A stretch of DNA of 64,000 nucleotides from Hyphomicrobiales bacterium (GTDB taxonomy: Bacteria > Pseudomonadota > Alphaproteobacteria > Rhizobiales > MH13), in contig JAEPOK010000001.1 of the NCBI GenBank assembly GCA_017642935.1, positions 310,001 through 374,000 on the forward strand. The letters run 5' to 3'. Below the pieces are notes generated by a model. That model had not been told where the DNA came from. It worked only from the letters and a program-made list of their open reading frames with translations, and did not search any database. Every line of letters starts with the position of its first letter. The first letter of the stretch is position 1. The position numbers and the translations under genes are program-made. This document shows, piece by piece, positions 1-7,045 of this stretch.

Positions 1-873
1 GACGGTCTGTGCGTTGGCTGCCTTGACCCCAACCAGTTCACGCAGAATGTCGCCATAGGTGTCCAGGAAGTTCAAGCGTGCAAAGCCTGGCACCGACGGC
101 GTATCCAAACTGGCGAAATCAAGGTCAGAGTTAGCCGGCGTGTCAGCGCTGCTGATCCGTGGAACGCAGCTACCGCCCGACTGGCGCGCAATGACTTGGC
201 CTTCGATCAGTTGGGCGTGGTGCTCGGACAGCCCGTCTTTATCGAGATATTGTTCCATCGTCGTCGTGTTGCCGATGTTCACCTGTGCCGTATAGGGCAC
301 CAGAGAAATCATGACATTGTCTGACTGACCTTCTTCGGTGACGACGTCGACAAAGTCTGACGCCGCTTCACGAAGGCTTGAGATGCGCCCCGAGGATCGC
401 ATCGACCCAGTGTTGTCGAGGACCAAAGCCACTTCCAGCGACCGGAAATCCACACTCACGGCGGCGTCCGCACCAACTTCAATGCTGTTGATCCCCATGA
501 TCTCAAGGATCGTGGTGTCCACCTTCATGGTGGCGCTGATTTCCATCAGCGTTTCTTCGTCCGGGTCACGGTTGATCAGGAGCGTTAAAGCATCGGCGCC
601 GTGAGCGCCGCTGACCATGGCCTCAATCTGCGTTCGGATGACCGTTTCAAGCTGGGTGTCGCTCAACTGCCGCTCGTGCGCGGCGGTCAGGATGGCGCCG
701 TCGAGCGCATCTTGCAGCTGGCTTTGGACGTTTGCCGCGCGGCTATAATCCAGACTTGCACCCACCATTCCAACGATCGGAATGGCCGCAATGCCGAAAA
801 TAACGGCTACCACGCCGCGCTGGTCGCAGACATAGTTTTTGAGATGGTCGGTCCATGTTTGCAGAATGGACAT
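1..873 (-). CDS. TadG-like pilus assembly protein with VWA domain (3' end cut off)
   Basis: This gene runs off the left edge, so only the first 291 residues are visible. The N-terminus has a short cytoplasmic stretch and one membrane helix (about residues 20-40, rich in V, I, A, G), in the Tad/TadE-TadG style (DQRGVVAVIFGIAAIP). A von Willebrand factor A fold begins near residue 145, with the MIDAS metal-site motif VLDNTGSM (Asp153). TadG-type proteins are minor pseudopilin-like or envelope-anchored parts of Flp/Tad pilus systems. ATG at 873 is the natural start. No other tad gene is visible because the window ends here, so the Tad assignment rests on architecture. A general VWA-domain membrane protein is the alternative. 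Confidence 0.75.
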   Translation of the reverse strand, partial: MSILQTWTDHLKNYVCDQRGVVAVIFGIAAIPIVGMVGASLDYSRAANVQSQLQDALDGAILTAAHERQLSDTQLETVIRTQIEAMVSGAHGADALTLLINRDPDEETLMEISATMKVDTTILEIMGINSIEVGADAAVSVDFRSLEVALVLDNTGSMRSSGRISSLREAASDFVDVVTEEGQSDNVMISLVPYTAQVNIGNTTTMEQYLDKDGLSEHHAQLIEGQVIARQSGGSCVPRISSADTPANSDLDFASLDTPSVPGFARLNFLDTYGDILRELVGVKAANAQTV

Positions 874-911
874 GGTTTGACTCCGTGATCAGATCAAACC
901 GCATCCTACGC

Positions 912-989
912 GTGGCCAGTAAACAGACCGGCCACACCATCCGTGCAATTTTGCCTATGTGATTAAGGGTTCACTAACGCCGTTGAACC
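912..989. promoter_or_regulatory. Intergenic inverted repeats upstream of the TadG-like gene
   Basis: The 137-bp gap holds two short inverted repeats: GTGGCC/GGCCAC (912-917 with 930-935) and GGTTCA/TGAACC (968-973 with 984-989, 10-bp spacer). Both genes flanking the gap read leftwards. The repeats may be the terminator of the SIMPL gene, a leader structure, or an operator of the TadG-like gene. No clear T-run follows either stem. Confidence 0.3.
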
Positions 990-1010
990 GGAATCACGCT
1001 CGATCGGGCG

Positions 1011-1796
1011 TCAGTTTGCGCCGTTGTCGATCGCCCAGGTGATCGTGACCTGGGCACTTAGCTCTTGCTCGCCGGTGGCAACGGGAACGGCATCAGCGGA
1101 TTCCATCGCCATGGCCATGCGCGCCATGGGCGGCTGCGGCGGTTGTTGACGGGCGTTGTTTTGGCTGATCGAGATCACCCGTCCGAGCGATACCCCGGCA
1201 GTTTCGGTGAGCATTTGCGCCTGTTCCATAGCATCGGCGACAGCGGCTTGGCGGGCCTGCGCGAACAGCGCCTCCGGTTCGTCAACAGCAAAGCTGAGGC
1301 CGCCCATCTGATTGACACCGGCGGTGATCAACGCGTCGAGCACTTCGCCGATGATTGTCAGATCGCGCACGCGCACACGCAATTGGTTGGAAACGCTGTA
1401 CCCGTCAATGCGCGGGGGACGACGCTCGCCATTGGAGCTGTCGAAATAGGTGTAACGCGGCTCAACGGTGAGCCGGCTGGTTTGCATGTCGCGCTCTTCA
1501 ACGCCCATTGCCTGCAGAGCGGCAAAGGTGTCGGCCATGATTTTGGTGTTGGCGTCCAGTGCCGCGCGCGCAGTTTGTGCTTCCGTGACAGCGCCTGCGC
1601 TGACAATCGCGATATCGGGTTCGGCGTTGAGCGAGCCGTGACCGGTGATTGTGATCGTCGCCTCAGCAAGCGGTTCATGGGTCATTTCCTGGGCGACGGC
1701 GGTTTTTGCAACGGCACCGAGCGTCAGGACGAAGGCGATGAACGAAAAGGCGAGGAGAAGGCGCGAAGAGGCAAACGACATTCGAGGGGCAACCAT
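1011..1796 (-). CDS. SIMPL-domain (DUF541) periplasmic protein
   Basis: A 261-residue exported protein of the SIMPL/DUF541 family (YggE and Brp-like relatives), which forms oligomeric periplasmic rings of poorly known function linked to oxidative and envelope stress. The family pattern is visible: ITITGHGSLNAEPDIA at the start of the mature domain, then the TxxLTVEPRYTY region and QLRVRVRDL. A signal peptide ends at VAKTAVAQE. Near the C-terminus is a low-complexity Gln/Pro/Met stretch. I chose the ATG at 1796 because it directly precedes the positively charged signal-peptide start. The frame stays open for 45 more codons upstream, but those residues do not look like a signal peptide. The gene stands alone on the minus strand. 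Confidence 0.8.
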   Translation of the reverse strand: MVAPRMSFASSRLLLAFSFIAFVLTLGAVAKTAVAQEMTHEPLAEATITITGHGSLNAEPDIAIVSAGAVTEAQTARAALDANTKIMADTFAALQAMGVEERDMQTSRLTVEPRYTYFDSSNGERRPPRIDGYSVSNQLRVRVRDLTIIGEVLDALITAGVNQMGGLSFAVDEPEALFAQARQAAVADAMEQAQMLTETAGVSLGRVISISQNNARQQPPQPPMARMAMAMESADAVPVATGEQELSAQVTITWAIDNGAN

Positions 1797-1911
1797 GTCT
1801 GTTGGCGGTAGGGGCGAGGGGTGCTTAGGGCGCCCCGATTGCGGCGCCATTGTGACATGATGGGTGACGTGCTGGATGGCCCGCATCGCCTCATGGACTG
1901 CCAAGTTCGCA

Positions 1912-1939
1912 TTGACCTTTGGGCTTGGCACGGTATGCA
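1912..1939 (+). promoter_or_regulatory. Predicted sigma-70 promoter of tRNA-Ile2
   Basis: TTGACC (1912-1917) and TATGCA (1934-1939) are separated by 16 bp. They lie about 24 bp before the first base of the tRNA, as expected for a short tRNA leader. Confidence 0.5.
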
Positions 1940-1962
1940 GGGCGCACGGCTAAGATGCTGCA

Positions 1963-2039
1963 GGGCCTGTAGCTCAATTGGTTAGAGCCGGCGGCTCATA
2001 ACCGCTTGGTTGGGGGTTCGAGTCCCTCCGGGCCCACCA
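1963..2039 (+). tRNA. tRNA-Ile2 (anticodon CAU, lysidine type)
   Basis: The 77-base sequence folds as a complete cloverleaf. The acceptor stem GGGCCTG pairs with CGGGCCC (one G-T wobble), the D-arm contains TAGCTCAATTGGTTAGAGC, the anticodon loop is CTCATAA, the T-arm is GGTTCGAGTC, and the CCA end is encoded. The CAU anticodon could mean Met or lysidine-modified Ile. The anticodon stem and variable loop (CGCTTGGTTG) look like E. coli ileX and unlike elongator tRNA-Met, so I call tRNA-Ile2. A T6 run follows CCA directly and may end transcription. No integrase or att-like repeat is seen beside it. Confidence 0.85.
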
Positions 2040-2164
2040 TTTTTTGCTAAACGCTTTCAGCCTCGCCGACAGCCTGAATGGGCGTGTCTTCACAGTCGAG
2101 TAATGGCCGAAAGCCAGCCGCTGCCGCAGGTAAAAACTAGTGCGGCCGCGTTGCGCGTTTAGTC

Positions 2165-3214
2165 TCAGTCAGCGGCGGCCTTGTCTCGCACCTCGCGTTG
2201 CTGCCTTGCGCGCGCTCGTGCCACCTTTCGAAGGTCTGCAGCCTGGTCGTGTTCGTCGACGATCTCTGTACCCAGCAGCGTCTCAAGCACATCTTCCATC
2301 GTGACGAGCCCTGCCGTGCCCCCATAGTCATCTTGCACCAACGCAATGTGGGCATCGCGCTCCATAAGGATGTCAAAGAGCGAATCCAAGTCCGTCGCTT
2401 CGGTAATGCGTGGCATATCGCGGACGAACTCCTGTGCCTGACGCTCCGCACCGCCGCGCACGGCGGCCAGCAACAGCTCGCGTGCCAAGACGAAGCCCCG
2501 AACGTCATCGACGGACTCGCCCGTGACCAACAGACGTGAATGAGTAAAGCTTTCGCGTCCCTCCAGTATCGACGCAACCGTCGCCTCAGCCGCCACATGT
2601 TCGATGACCGTGCGCGGCGTCATAACCTCCCGCGTGGCGATCTCCGGCATGCGGAACAGGTTGGCGACAACGCGCGTTTCGTCTTCTTCGACAACGCCCA
2701 ACCGTTGCCCGGCGTTGGTCAGCGCGGTGATCTCGTCGCGCGAGACTTCGGAATCGACCTTGCCGCGCGTCAGCAGGCGGGTGATCGCTTGGCTCATCCA
2801 CACCAGCGGCAGTTGCGCAATAATGAGCCAGGGCAATACGCGCACCGCAAACGGTGCGAGCGGGCGCCAGTAGGTCGCGCCAAGCGTCTTCGGAATGATT
2901 TCTGACAGCACCAGGATGCCCAACGTCAAAAGCGCGGAGAATATCCCCACGCCGGCATCGTTGAAGACCACGGCAGCTTGGGCACCGGCGCCGGTTGCGC
3001 CGACGGTGTGGGCGATCGTGTTGAGCGATAGAATCGCCGCCAAGGGCCGTTCGATATCGGTCCGTAACCGCCTCAGCTTCTTGGCGAGCCCTGGGCGGTC
3101 CGCCTCGGCCGCCTCGACGAAAGAAGGCGTGATCGATAGAAGCACCGCCTCCAGGATGGAGCAAAGAAACGACACGCCGATCGCAAGCACGACAAAGAGA
3201 ATGAGTAGGGTCAC
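2165..3214 (-). CDS. CNNM/CorC-HlyC family membrane protein with CBS pair
   Basis: A 349-residue inner-membrane protein. The N-terminal half is a DUF21/CNNM domain: an initial helix (residues 1-25), then helices around 75-135 containing the family motif LSEIIPKTLGA. The second half is a CBS pair (about 190-310), with EVMTPRTVIEHV at its start and the DDYGGTAGLVTMEDVLETLLG segment typical of CorC-like proteins. Family members are linked to magnesium/cobalt efflux or resistance, and the CBS pair binds adenine nucleotides. The final CorC_HlyC ion-binding domain is missing, so it matches the short form. A usable start ATG is at 3214. It is transcribed alone, towards the tRNA. Confidence 0.8.
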   Translation of the reverse strand: MTLLILFVVLAIGVSFLCSILEAVLLSITPSFVEAAEADRPGLAKKLRRLRTDIERPLAAILSLNTIAHTVGATGAGAQAAVVFNDAGVGIFSALLTLGILVLSEIIPKTLGATYWRPLAPFAVRVLPWLIIAQLPLVWMSQAITRLLTRGKVDSEVSRDEITALTNAGQRLGVVEEDETRVVANLFRMPEIATREVMTPRTVIEHVAAEATVASILEGRESFTHSRLLVTGESVDDVRGFVLARELLLAAVRGGAERQAQEFVRDMPRITEATDLDSLFDILMERDAHIALVQDDYGGTAGLVTMEDVLETLLGTEIVDEHDQAADLRKVARARARQQREVRDKAAAD

Positions 3215-3254
3215 GTTGAGACTTCTCGATAGACTTATTGGGGTCGAAGGACCT

Positions 3255-3282
3255 CATATAGCCCAACGCCGCCAACCGCCAA
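3255..3282 (-). promoter_or_regulatory. Predicted promoter of the CorC/HlyC-like gene
   Basis: On the minus strand, TTGGCG (3282-3277) and TATATG (3260-3255) are 16 bp apart and lie just before the gene. The -35 part touches the stop codon region of the upstream enolase-like gene. No independent support. Confidence 0.35.
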
Positions 3283-3283
3283 T

Positions 3284-4396
3284 CTAATCGAGCTGCTTTA
3301 AGGCTTTGGCCAACTCGCGGGCGTTGATGCCAAGGCCGGGGCGGTCGGGCAAGGTGAAAAGCCCGTTGGACACATTGTGAAGTCCGATCCCGGCGACCTC
3401 ATTGAACCAGGTGTGCATTTGGTGGTGTTCGACCGTGTGGGTGGCAGGATGGGCTGCGCCGACATGAAGTGAAGCGAGGAAAAGCACGACAGAGCTTGAT
3501 GAATGCAAGGTCAGTTTGCCGCCATGGACTTGTGCCAAGTCACCCACCGCCATGGTTTCTTCGATGCCCCCGCAGGCTGACAAATCGGGCATGAGGTAAT
3601 GCACGCCGGCTTCCGCCAAGGCCTGAAAAGACGTGCGCCAGGGCAAGGTTTCGTTGCCGCATAGGGGCAGGGGGCACGCTTCTGCCAAGCGCCGGTGGCC
3701 TTGCCAATCATCAGGAAGGATCGGAGCTTCCAGCCATCCCAAGTCAAGAGCGGCTGTTTTTTCGGCAAAGGCCAAGGCCTCAGCTTCGCGCAGCGTGTAG
3801 TGCGCATCAACAAATAGCGCGATGTTCGGGCCGACGGCCTGGCGGGCGGCGACCACCCGGGCAACGTCTTCGCCAAGGGATGCCCCGCCGATCTTGAGCT
3901 TCACGCGCGTATGCCCACCGGCCACATAGCCCGCAAGCTCTTCACCAAGATCGGAGGGGGATTTGCGCGGACCGTAAAGGCCGCCAGAGGCGTAGACCGG
4001 CACCTGGTTGCTCACACCGCCAAGCAGTTGCCACAGCGGGAGGTCTTGCGCCTGCGCCCGCAAATCCCAGAGCGCCATTTCCACTGCCGACAGGGCCACG
4101 GCCGAGATGCCGTAGCGACCGCTCATCACGCAGCTGTCGCGGACTTGTCTGTTAAGGTCCTGGAGATCGTCAAGCGTGCGGCCGACAACCAACGGCACGA
4201 CATCGTCTTCAATGGTTGCTTGAAGGGCGCGGCTCGACGCGTAGGATGTCCAGCCCTCGCCGACGCCCATGGCGCCATTATCCAGCGTCACGAAGCAGAA
4301 CAGCATCGGTTTGTGGGTCCAGGTCCGGCGCGCATTGCGCTGTCCGCCCGCCATCGGCATGCGAACCGCCCGAACCTCCACCGATTGTACCCGCAT
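3284..4396 (-). CDS. Mandelate racemase / muconate-lactonizing enzyme family protein (enolase superfamily)
   Basis: A 370-residue enolase-superfamily enzyme. The C-terminal barrel carries the expected residues: K166-x-K168 (RVKLKIGG), three metal ligands D197 (FVDAHY), E223 (WLEAPIL) and E249 (CGNETL), D271 (MPDLSACGG), and H298 (LTLHSSSS). This Lys plus His/Asp arrangement is usual for acid-sugar dehydratases and racemases of the mandelate racemase subgroup. The exact substrate cannot be read from sequence. The ATG at 4396 gives the family-like N-terminus MRVQSVEVRAV. An open frame 82 codons longer upstream overlaps the promoter region and the LysR gene and looks spurious. It follows the LysR gene and sits near a TTT carboxylate transporter, suggesting one hydroxy-acid or sugar-acid catabolic unit. 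Confidence 0.85.
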   Translation of the reverse strand: MRVQSVEVRAVRMPMAGGQRNARRTWTHKPMLFCFVTLDNGAMGVGEGWTSYASSRALQATIEDDVVPLVVGRTLDDLQDLNRQVRDSCVMSGRYGISAVALSAVEMALWDLRAQAQDLPLWQLLGGVSNQVPVYASGGLYGPRKSPSDLGEELAGYVAGGHTRVKLKIGGASLGEDVARVVAARQAVGPNIALFVDAHYTLREAEALAFAEKTAALDLGWLEAPILPDDWQGHRRLAEACPLPLCGNETLPWRTSFQALAEAGVHYLMPDLSACGGIEETMAVGDLAQVHGGKLTLHSSSSVVLFLASLHVGAAHPATHTVEHHQMHTWFNEVAGIGLHNVSNGLFTLPDRPGLGINARELAKALKQLD

Positions 4397-4441
4397 TGAC
4401 GCCTCCGCTTTGCTGCAGGCTACGGGCGTGTGCACTATTCC

Positions 4442-4453
4442 GGCAAATGCAAA
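4442..4453 (-). promoter_or_regulatory. Motif shared by the enolase-family gene and tctC promoters (copy 1)
   Basis: On the minus strand this reads TTTGCATTTGCC, pointing towards the enolase-family gene. The identical 12 bases occur at 5419-5430, pointing towards tctC. Both copies lie in A/T-rich promoter DNA. The likely reader is the LysR protein encoded between them. Confidence 0.45.
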
Positions 4454-4502
4454 TAACCATAGAATTGTTTTGTTTTTTGCATGATATTGTACCGCCTGCG
4501 CG

Positions 4503-5384
4503 CTAAAGCGTTTCAAACGCCTCGCGCATGCAATCGCGAAAGACGGCGGCAGCCGGCGAAAGCGAGGCCCCGCGCGGCAGGAGCACGCCATAGTCCAAAG
4601 GGAAAGCTGGCGTGATCGGTACCGCGTCAACCGGCTCGGCAATGGAGCGGACGGTAGCTGGATCAGTCACCGCGTAGCCAAGCCCAGCTGCGGCAAACAG
4701 GCAGGCGACCAACGATGAGGAGGTGCGCAAGCCGATCTGCGGCGCAACACCTGCCGCAGCAAAGATCGCATCGGTCTGGCGTTGCATCAGTGTATCGGGT
4801 GTGAGAGCGATCATCTGATGATCTGCGAGGTCGGTTGCCGAGACATCATCGCGCCCAGCGAGCGGACCATCGGGCGCGCAAACGGCAACGGCGTTCAGGC
4901 TGTAAAGCGGTTCGGTATCAAGCAGCTCATCCTCAATCGGCAGCGGGCCAAAGCCGACATCGAACTGGCGACCGCCAAGCCAGCGTTCCATATCGCGGCG
5001 ATGATGGGTCTCGACTGTAAGGCTGACTTCCGGCATCTGGCGTGAAAAGGCGGCAACGGCCTGCGGCACAACGCCGGTGGCCAGACGTGACATGACGACG
5101 ACACGCAGCCGCGTATCGCCGCCCTGTTTGATGTCTTTGGCAATGCTGCCAAGCTGTTCGATGCCGGTGAGGATGCGTTCGGCTTCACGATAAAAGCGCC
5201 GCGCCTCACTGGTCGGCCGCAAGGCGCGTTTGTCACGATGGAATAGTTGAAAACCAATCTCATGTTCCAGATTTGAGACCAGGCGCGAGACGGCGGGCTG
5301 GCTCAAATTCATCGCGTTGGCCGCCGCAGACAGTGAGCCATGCCGCAAGACCAGGCAGAACGCGGTCAAGGATTTGAGATGCAT
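4503..5384 (-). CDS. LysR-family transcriptional regulator
   Basis: A 293-residue LysR protein. A winged helix-turn-helix covers residues 1-60 (MHLKSLTAFC..., LSAAANAMNLSQPAVSRLVSNLE), followed by a periplasmic-binding-like effector domain. I took the ATG at 5384, since the family normally begins a few residues before the HTH. An upstream codon at 5417 would add 11 residues without homology. The gene is divergent from the TTT transporter genes and in the same direction as the enolase-family gene, 106 bp upstream of it. By context it should sense a substrate of that enzyme or transporter and act on both promoters. Confidence 0.85.
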   Translation of the reverse strand: MHLKSLTAFCLVLRHGSLSAAANAMNLSQPAVSRLVSNLEHEIGFQLFHRDKRALRPTSEARRFYREAERILTGIEQLGSIAKDIKQGGDTRLRVVVMSRLATGVVPQAVAAFSRQMPEVSLTVETHHRRDMERWLGGRQFDVGFGPLPIEDELLDTEPLYSLNAVAVCAPDGPLAGRDDVSATDLADHQMIALTPDTLMQRQTDAIFAAAGVAPQIGLRTSSSLVACLFAAAGLGYAVTDPATVRSIAEPVDAVPITPAFPLDYGVLLPRGASLSPAAAVFRDCMREAFETL

Positions 5385-5418
5385 TTTGTTTCCGGTTTTT
5401 GCAAGAGTCGATTTCAAC

Positions 5419-5430
5419 TTTGCATTTGCC
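5419..5430 (+). promoter_or_regulatory. Motif shared by the enolase-family gene and tctC promoters (copy 2)
   Basis: TTTGCATTTGCC lies in the 113-bp region between the LysR gene and tctC, 68 bp before the tctC start. It is identical to the minus-strand element at 4442-4453. A further TTTTTGCAAG lies about 20 bp upstream. Candidate LysR operator. Confidence 0.45.
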
Positions 5431-5497
5431 TTAAGAATTCACAAGCCTGACCATAAAGCCCGTAAGCGCACAGAAAGCTGGTCTGGGAGGACTCACA

Positions 5498-6481
5498 ATG
5501 ATTGGAAGACGCACACTGCTTGGGACTTTTGGTGCAGCCTTGCTTGGCACAAGCTTGGCCACGGGGCTTGGCGTTGCATCGGTGCAGGCGCAGAGCTTTC
5601 CGGAAAAACCGATCACGTTGGTCGTCGGCTTCAATGCCGGTGGCGGCACGGACACTTATGCCCGCGCGCTGGCCGGCACCATCAACGATGCGCTGGGCAT
5701 GCCGATGGTGGTGGTCAACCAGCCCGGAGCGGCTGGCATGATCGCAGCTGACTTCGTCGCGGGCCAACCGGCCGATGGCTACACGCTCTATATGGCGAGC
5801 GCTGGCTCGTTCCTGGTCAAGTCGATGTATGATGGCGAGGACGCTGCTGTTCAGCCATTGGAGGATATGCGCATTCTTGGCCAGATCGGAGCCTCGATCC
5901 CCGGCCTGCTGGTGCCCATCGACAGTCCCTTTGCGGGTGCTGCCGATCTGGTTGCTGCGGCGCAGGCTGATCCTGACGCGCTGCGTTGGTCGCATCCTGG
6001 CCGCGGCTCCTTGTTCCAACTCACAGGCGTCGCGTTTCTGCAGGCCAATGGCATTGAAGTCCAAGACGTGCCCTTCCAAGGCGGTAGTCGGGCGCGCAAC
6101 GCCGTGGCTGGAGCACAGGTTGATTTTGGCTTCATGGGCGTTCAGCTTCAAAACGGCTTTGAGTCCCAAATCCGCGCCCTCGGCGTGGCTGGCAGCGAGC
6201 GTGACCCTGCCAATCCGGACACGCCGACTTTTGCCGAGCAGGGTCTGCCGGATGTGCCGTTGACCAACCCGCAGATGATCATGGCACCGGGCGATCTACC
6301 CGACGATGTGGCTGCCATCTTGGCCGAGGCCATTGCGCAAACGGTGAGCGGTGAAACGTATGGTCGCTTGGTCTCGCGCGCCGGACTGTCGGTCCAAGGT
6401 GGAAGCCCTGAGGAGGCGCGCGCACGGCTTGAGGGCCTGCAGGAAACGCTCACGCCCCTTGTGGAAGCAACACGCGAATAG
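5498..6481 (+). CDS. tctC: TTT transporter substrate-binding protein (TctC/BugT family)
   Basis: A 327-residue periplasmic binding protein of the tripartite tricarboxylate transporter (Bug) family. The signal peptide (RRTLLGTFGAALLGTS...VQAQ) starts with a twin-arginine-like RR but also fits Sec export. The mature part begins FPEKPITLVVGFNAGGGTDTYARALA, the hallmark Bug/TctC opening that includes the carboxylate-binding loop, and then NQPGAAGMIAADFVA. These proteins bind di- or tricarboxylates or related acids and pass them to TctAB. A GGAGG ribosome site precedes ATG 5498. It is first in a tctC-tctB-tctA order and divergent from the LysR gene. A strong hairpin follows the stop codon. Confidence 0.9.
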   Translation: MIGRRTLLGTFGAALLGTSLATGLGVASVQAQSFPEKPITLVVGFNAGGGTDTYARALAGTINDALGMPMVVVNQPGAAGMIAADFVAGQPADGYTLYMASAGSFLVKSMYDGEDAAVQPLEDMRILGQIGASIPGLLVPIDSPFAGAADLVAAAQADPDALRWSHPGRGSLFQLTGVAFLQANGIEVQDVPFQGGSRARNAVAGAQVDFGFMGVQLQNGFESQIRALGVAGSERDPANPDTPTFAEQGLPDVPLTNPQMIMAPGDLPDDVAAILAEAIAQTVSGETYGRLVSRAGLSVQGGSPEEARARLEGLQETLTPLVEATRE

Positions 6482-6500
6482 TCTCCCCCGCGTTGCCCTG

Positions 6501-6537
6501 CCGCCCGGCTCCTTCCATAAAGCCGGGCGGCCTTTTT
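6501..6537 (+). terminator. Hairpin with T-run between tctC and tctB
   Basis: A perfect 10-bp stem (CCGCCCGGCT at 6501-6510 with AGCCGGGCGG at 6521-6530) and a 10-base loop are followed by CCTTTTT. This has the form of an intrinsic terminator or attenuator. It would reduce membrane-subunit expression relative to the binding protein and protect the tctC mRNA end. Confidence 0.75.
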
Positions 6538-6552
6538 ATGGAAGTTGATGGC

Positions 6553-7011
6553 ATGATGACGCGTCGCGACACTTGGACTGGCCTGTGTATCGCCCTTCTG
6601 GGGTTCGGCCTTTTCTGGCTGAGCCTTGATATCCGGATCACCGAAATTGGTCTTATTGGCCCGCGTTTTGTCCCTCAGGTGGTGAGCGTTTTGCTGGTTC
6701 TTGGTGGCGCGGCCTTGGTCTTTTCGGGTGGCAGCGAGGAGGGTGAAGGCGATGCTCAGCGGCCCGTCCTGGCGCTTGGCCTCATCGGCATTGGCTTGCT
6801 GCACGTGGTTCTCACGCCACGCATTGGTTATCTGGCCACAAGTGCCTTCGTCGCCGGTTTCACCCTTGCCTTGTTTGGTGTGCGCGATTGGCGCGTGCTT
6901 GGCGCAGGCATGCTCGCGCTGCCGGTGCTCCTCCATCTGGTGTTCCTGGAACTGATGAACGTTTTCATGCCGCGTGGTCGCTGGTTCGACCTGCTCAGTT
7001 TGTTCGGCTGA
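6553..7011 (+). CDS. tctB: TTT transporter small membrane subunit (TctB family)
   Basis: A 152-residue membrane protein with four hydrophobic stretches and the small size and position of TctB, the poorly conserved 4-TM subunit that pairs with TctA. TctB-like opening RRDTWTGLCIALLGFGLFWLS. I placed the start at ATG 6553 because GGAAG lies 7 bases before it. An earlier ATG at 6538 sits inside the T-run of the preceding hairpin and is unlikely. Translation probably depends on read-through of that hairpin. Confidence 0.8.
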   Translation: MMTRRDTWTGLCIALLGFGLFWLSLDIRITEIGLIGPRFVPQVVSVLLVLGGAALVFSGGSEEGEGDAQRPVLALGLIGIGLLHVVLTPRIGYLATSAFVAGFTLALFGVRDWRVLGAGMLALPVLLHLVFLELMNVFMPRGRWFDLLSLFG

Positions 7012-7045
7012 TCCGACTTTGCTGCCAGAAGAAAGCTCCTAGCTC

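Noticed and set aside
1963-2039. tRNA as integration site of a mobile element
   Set aside because: No integrase, direct repeat of the tRNA 3' end or change in base composition is seen in the following DNA.
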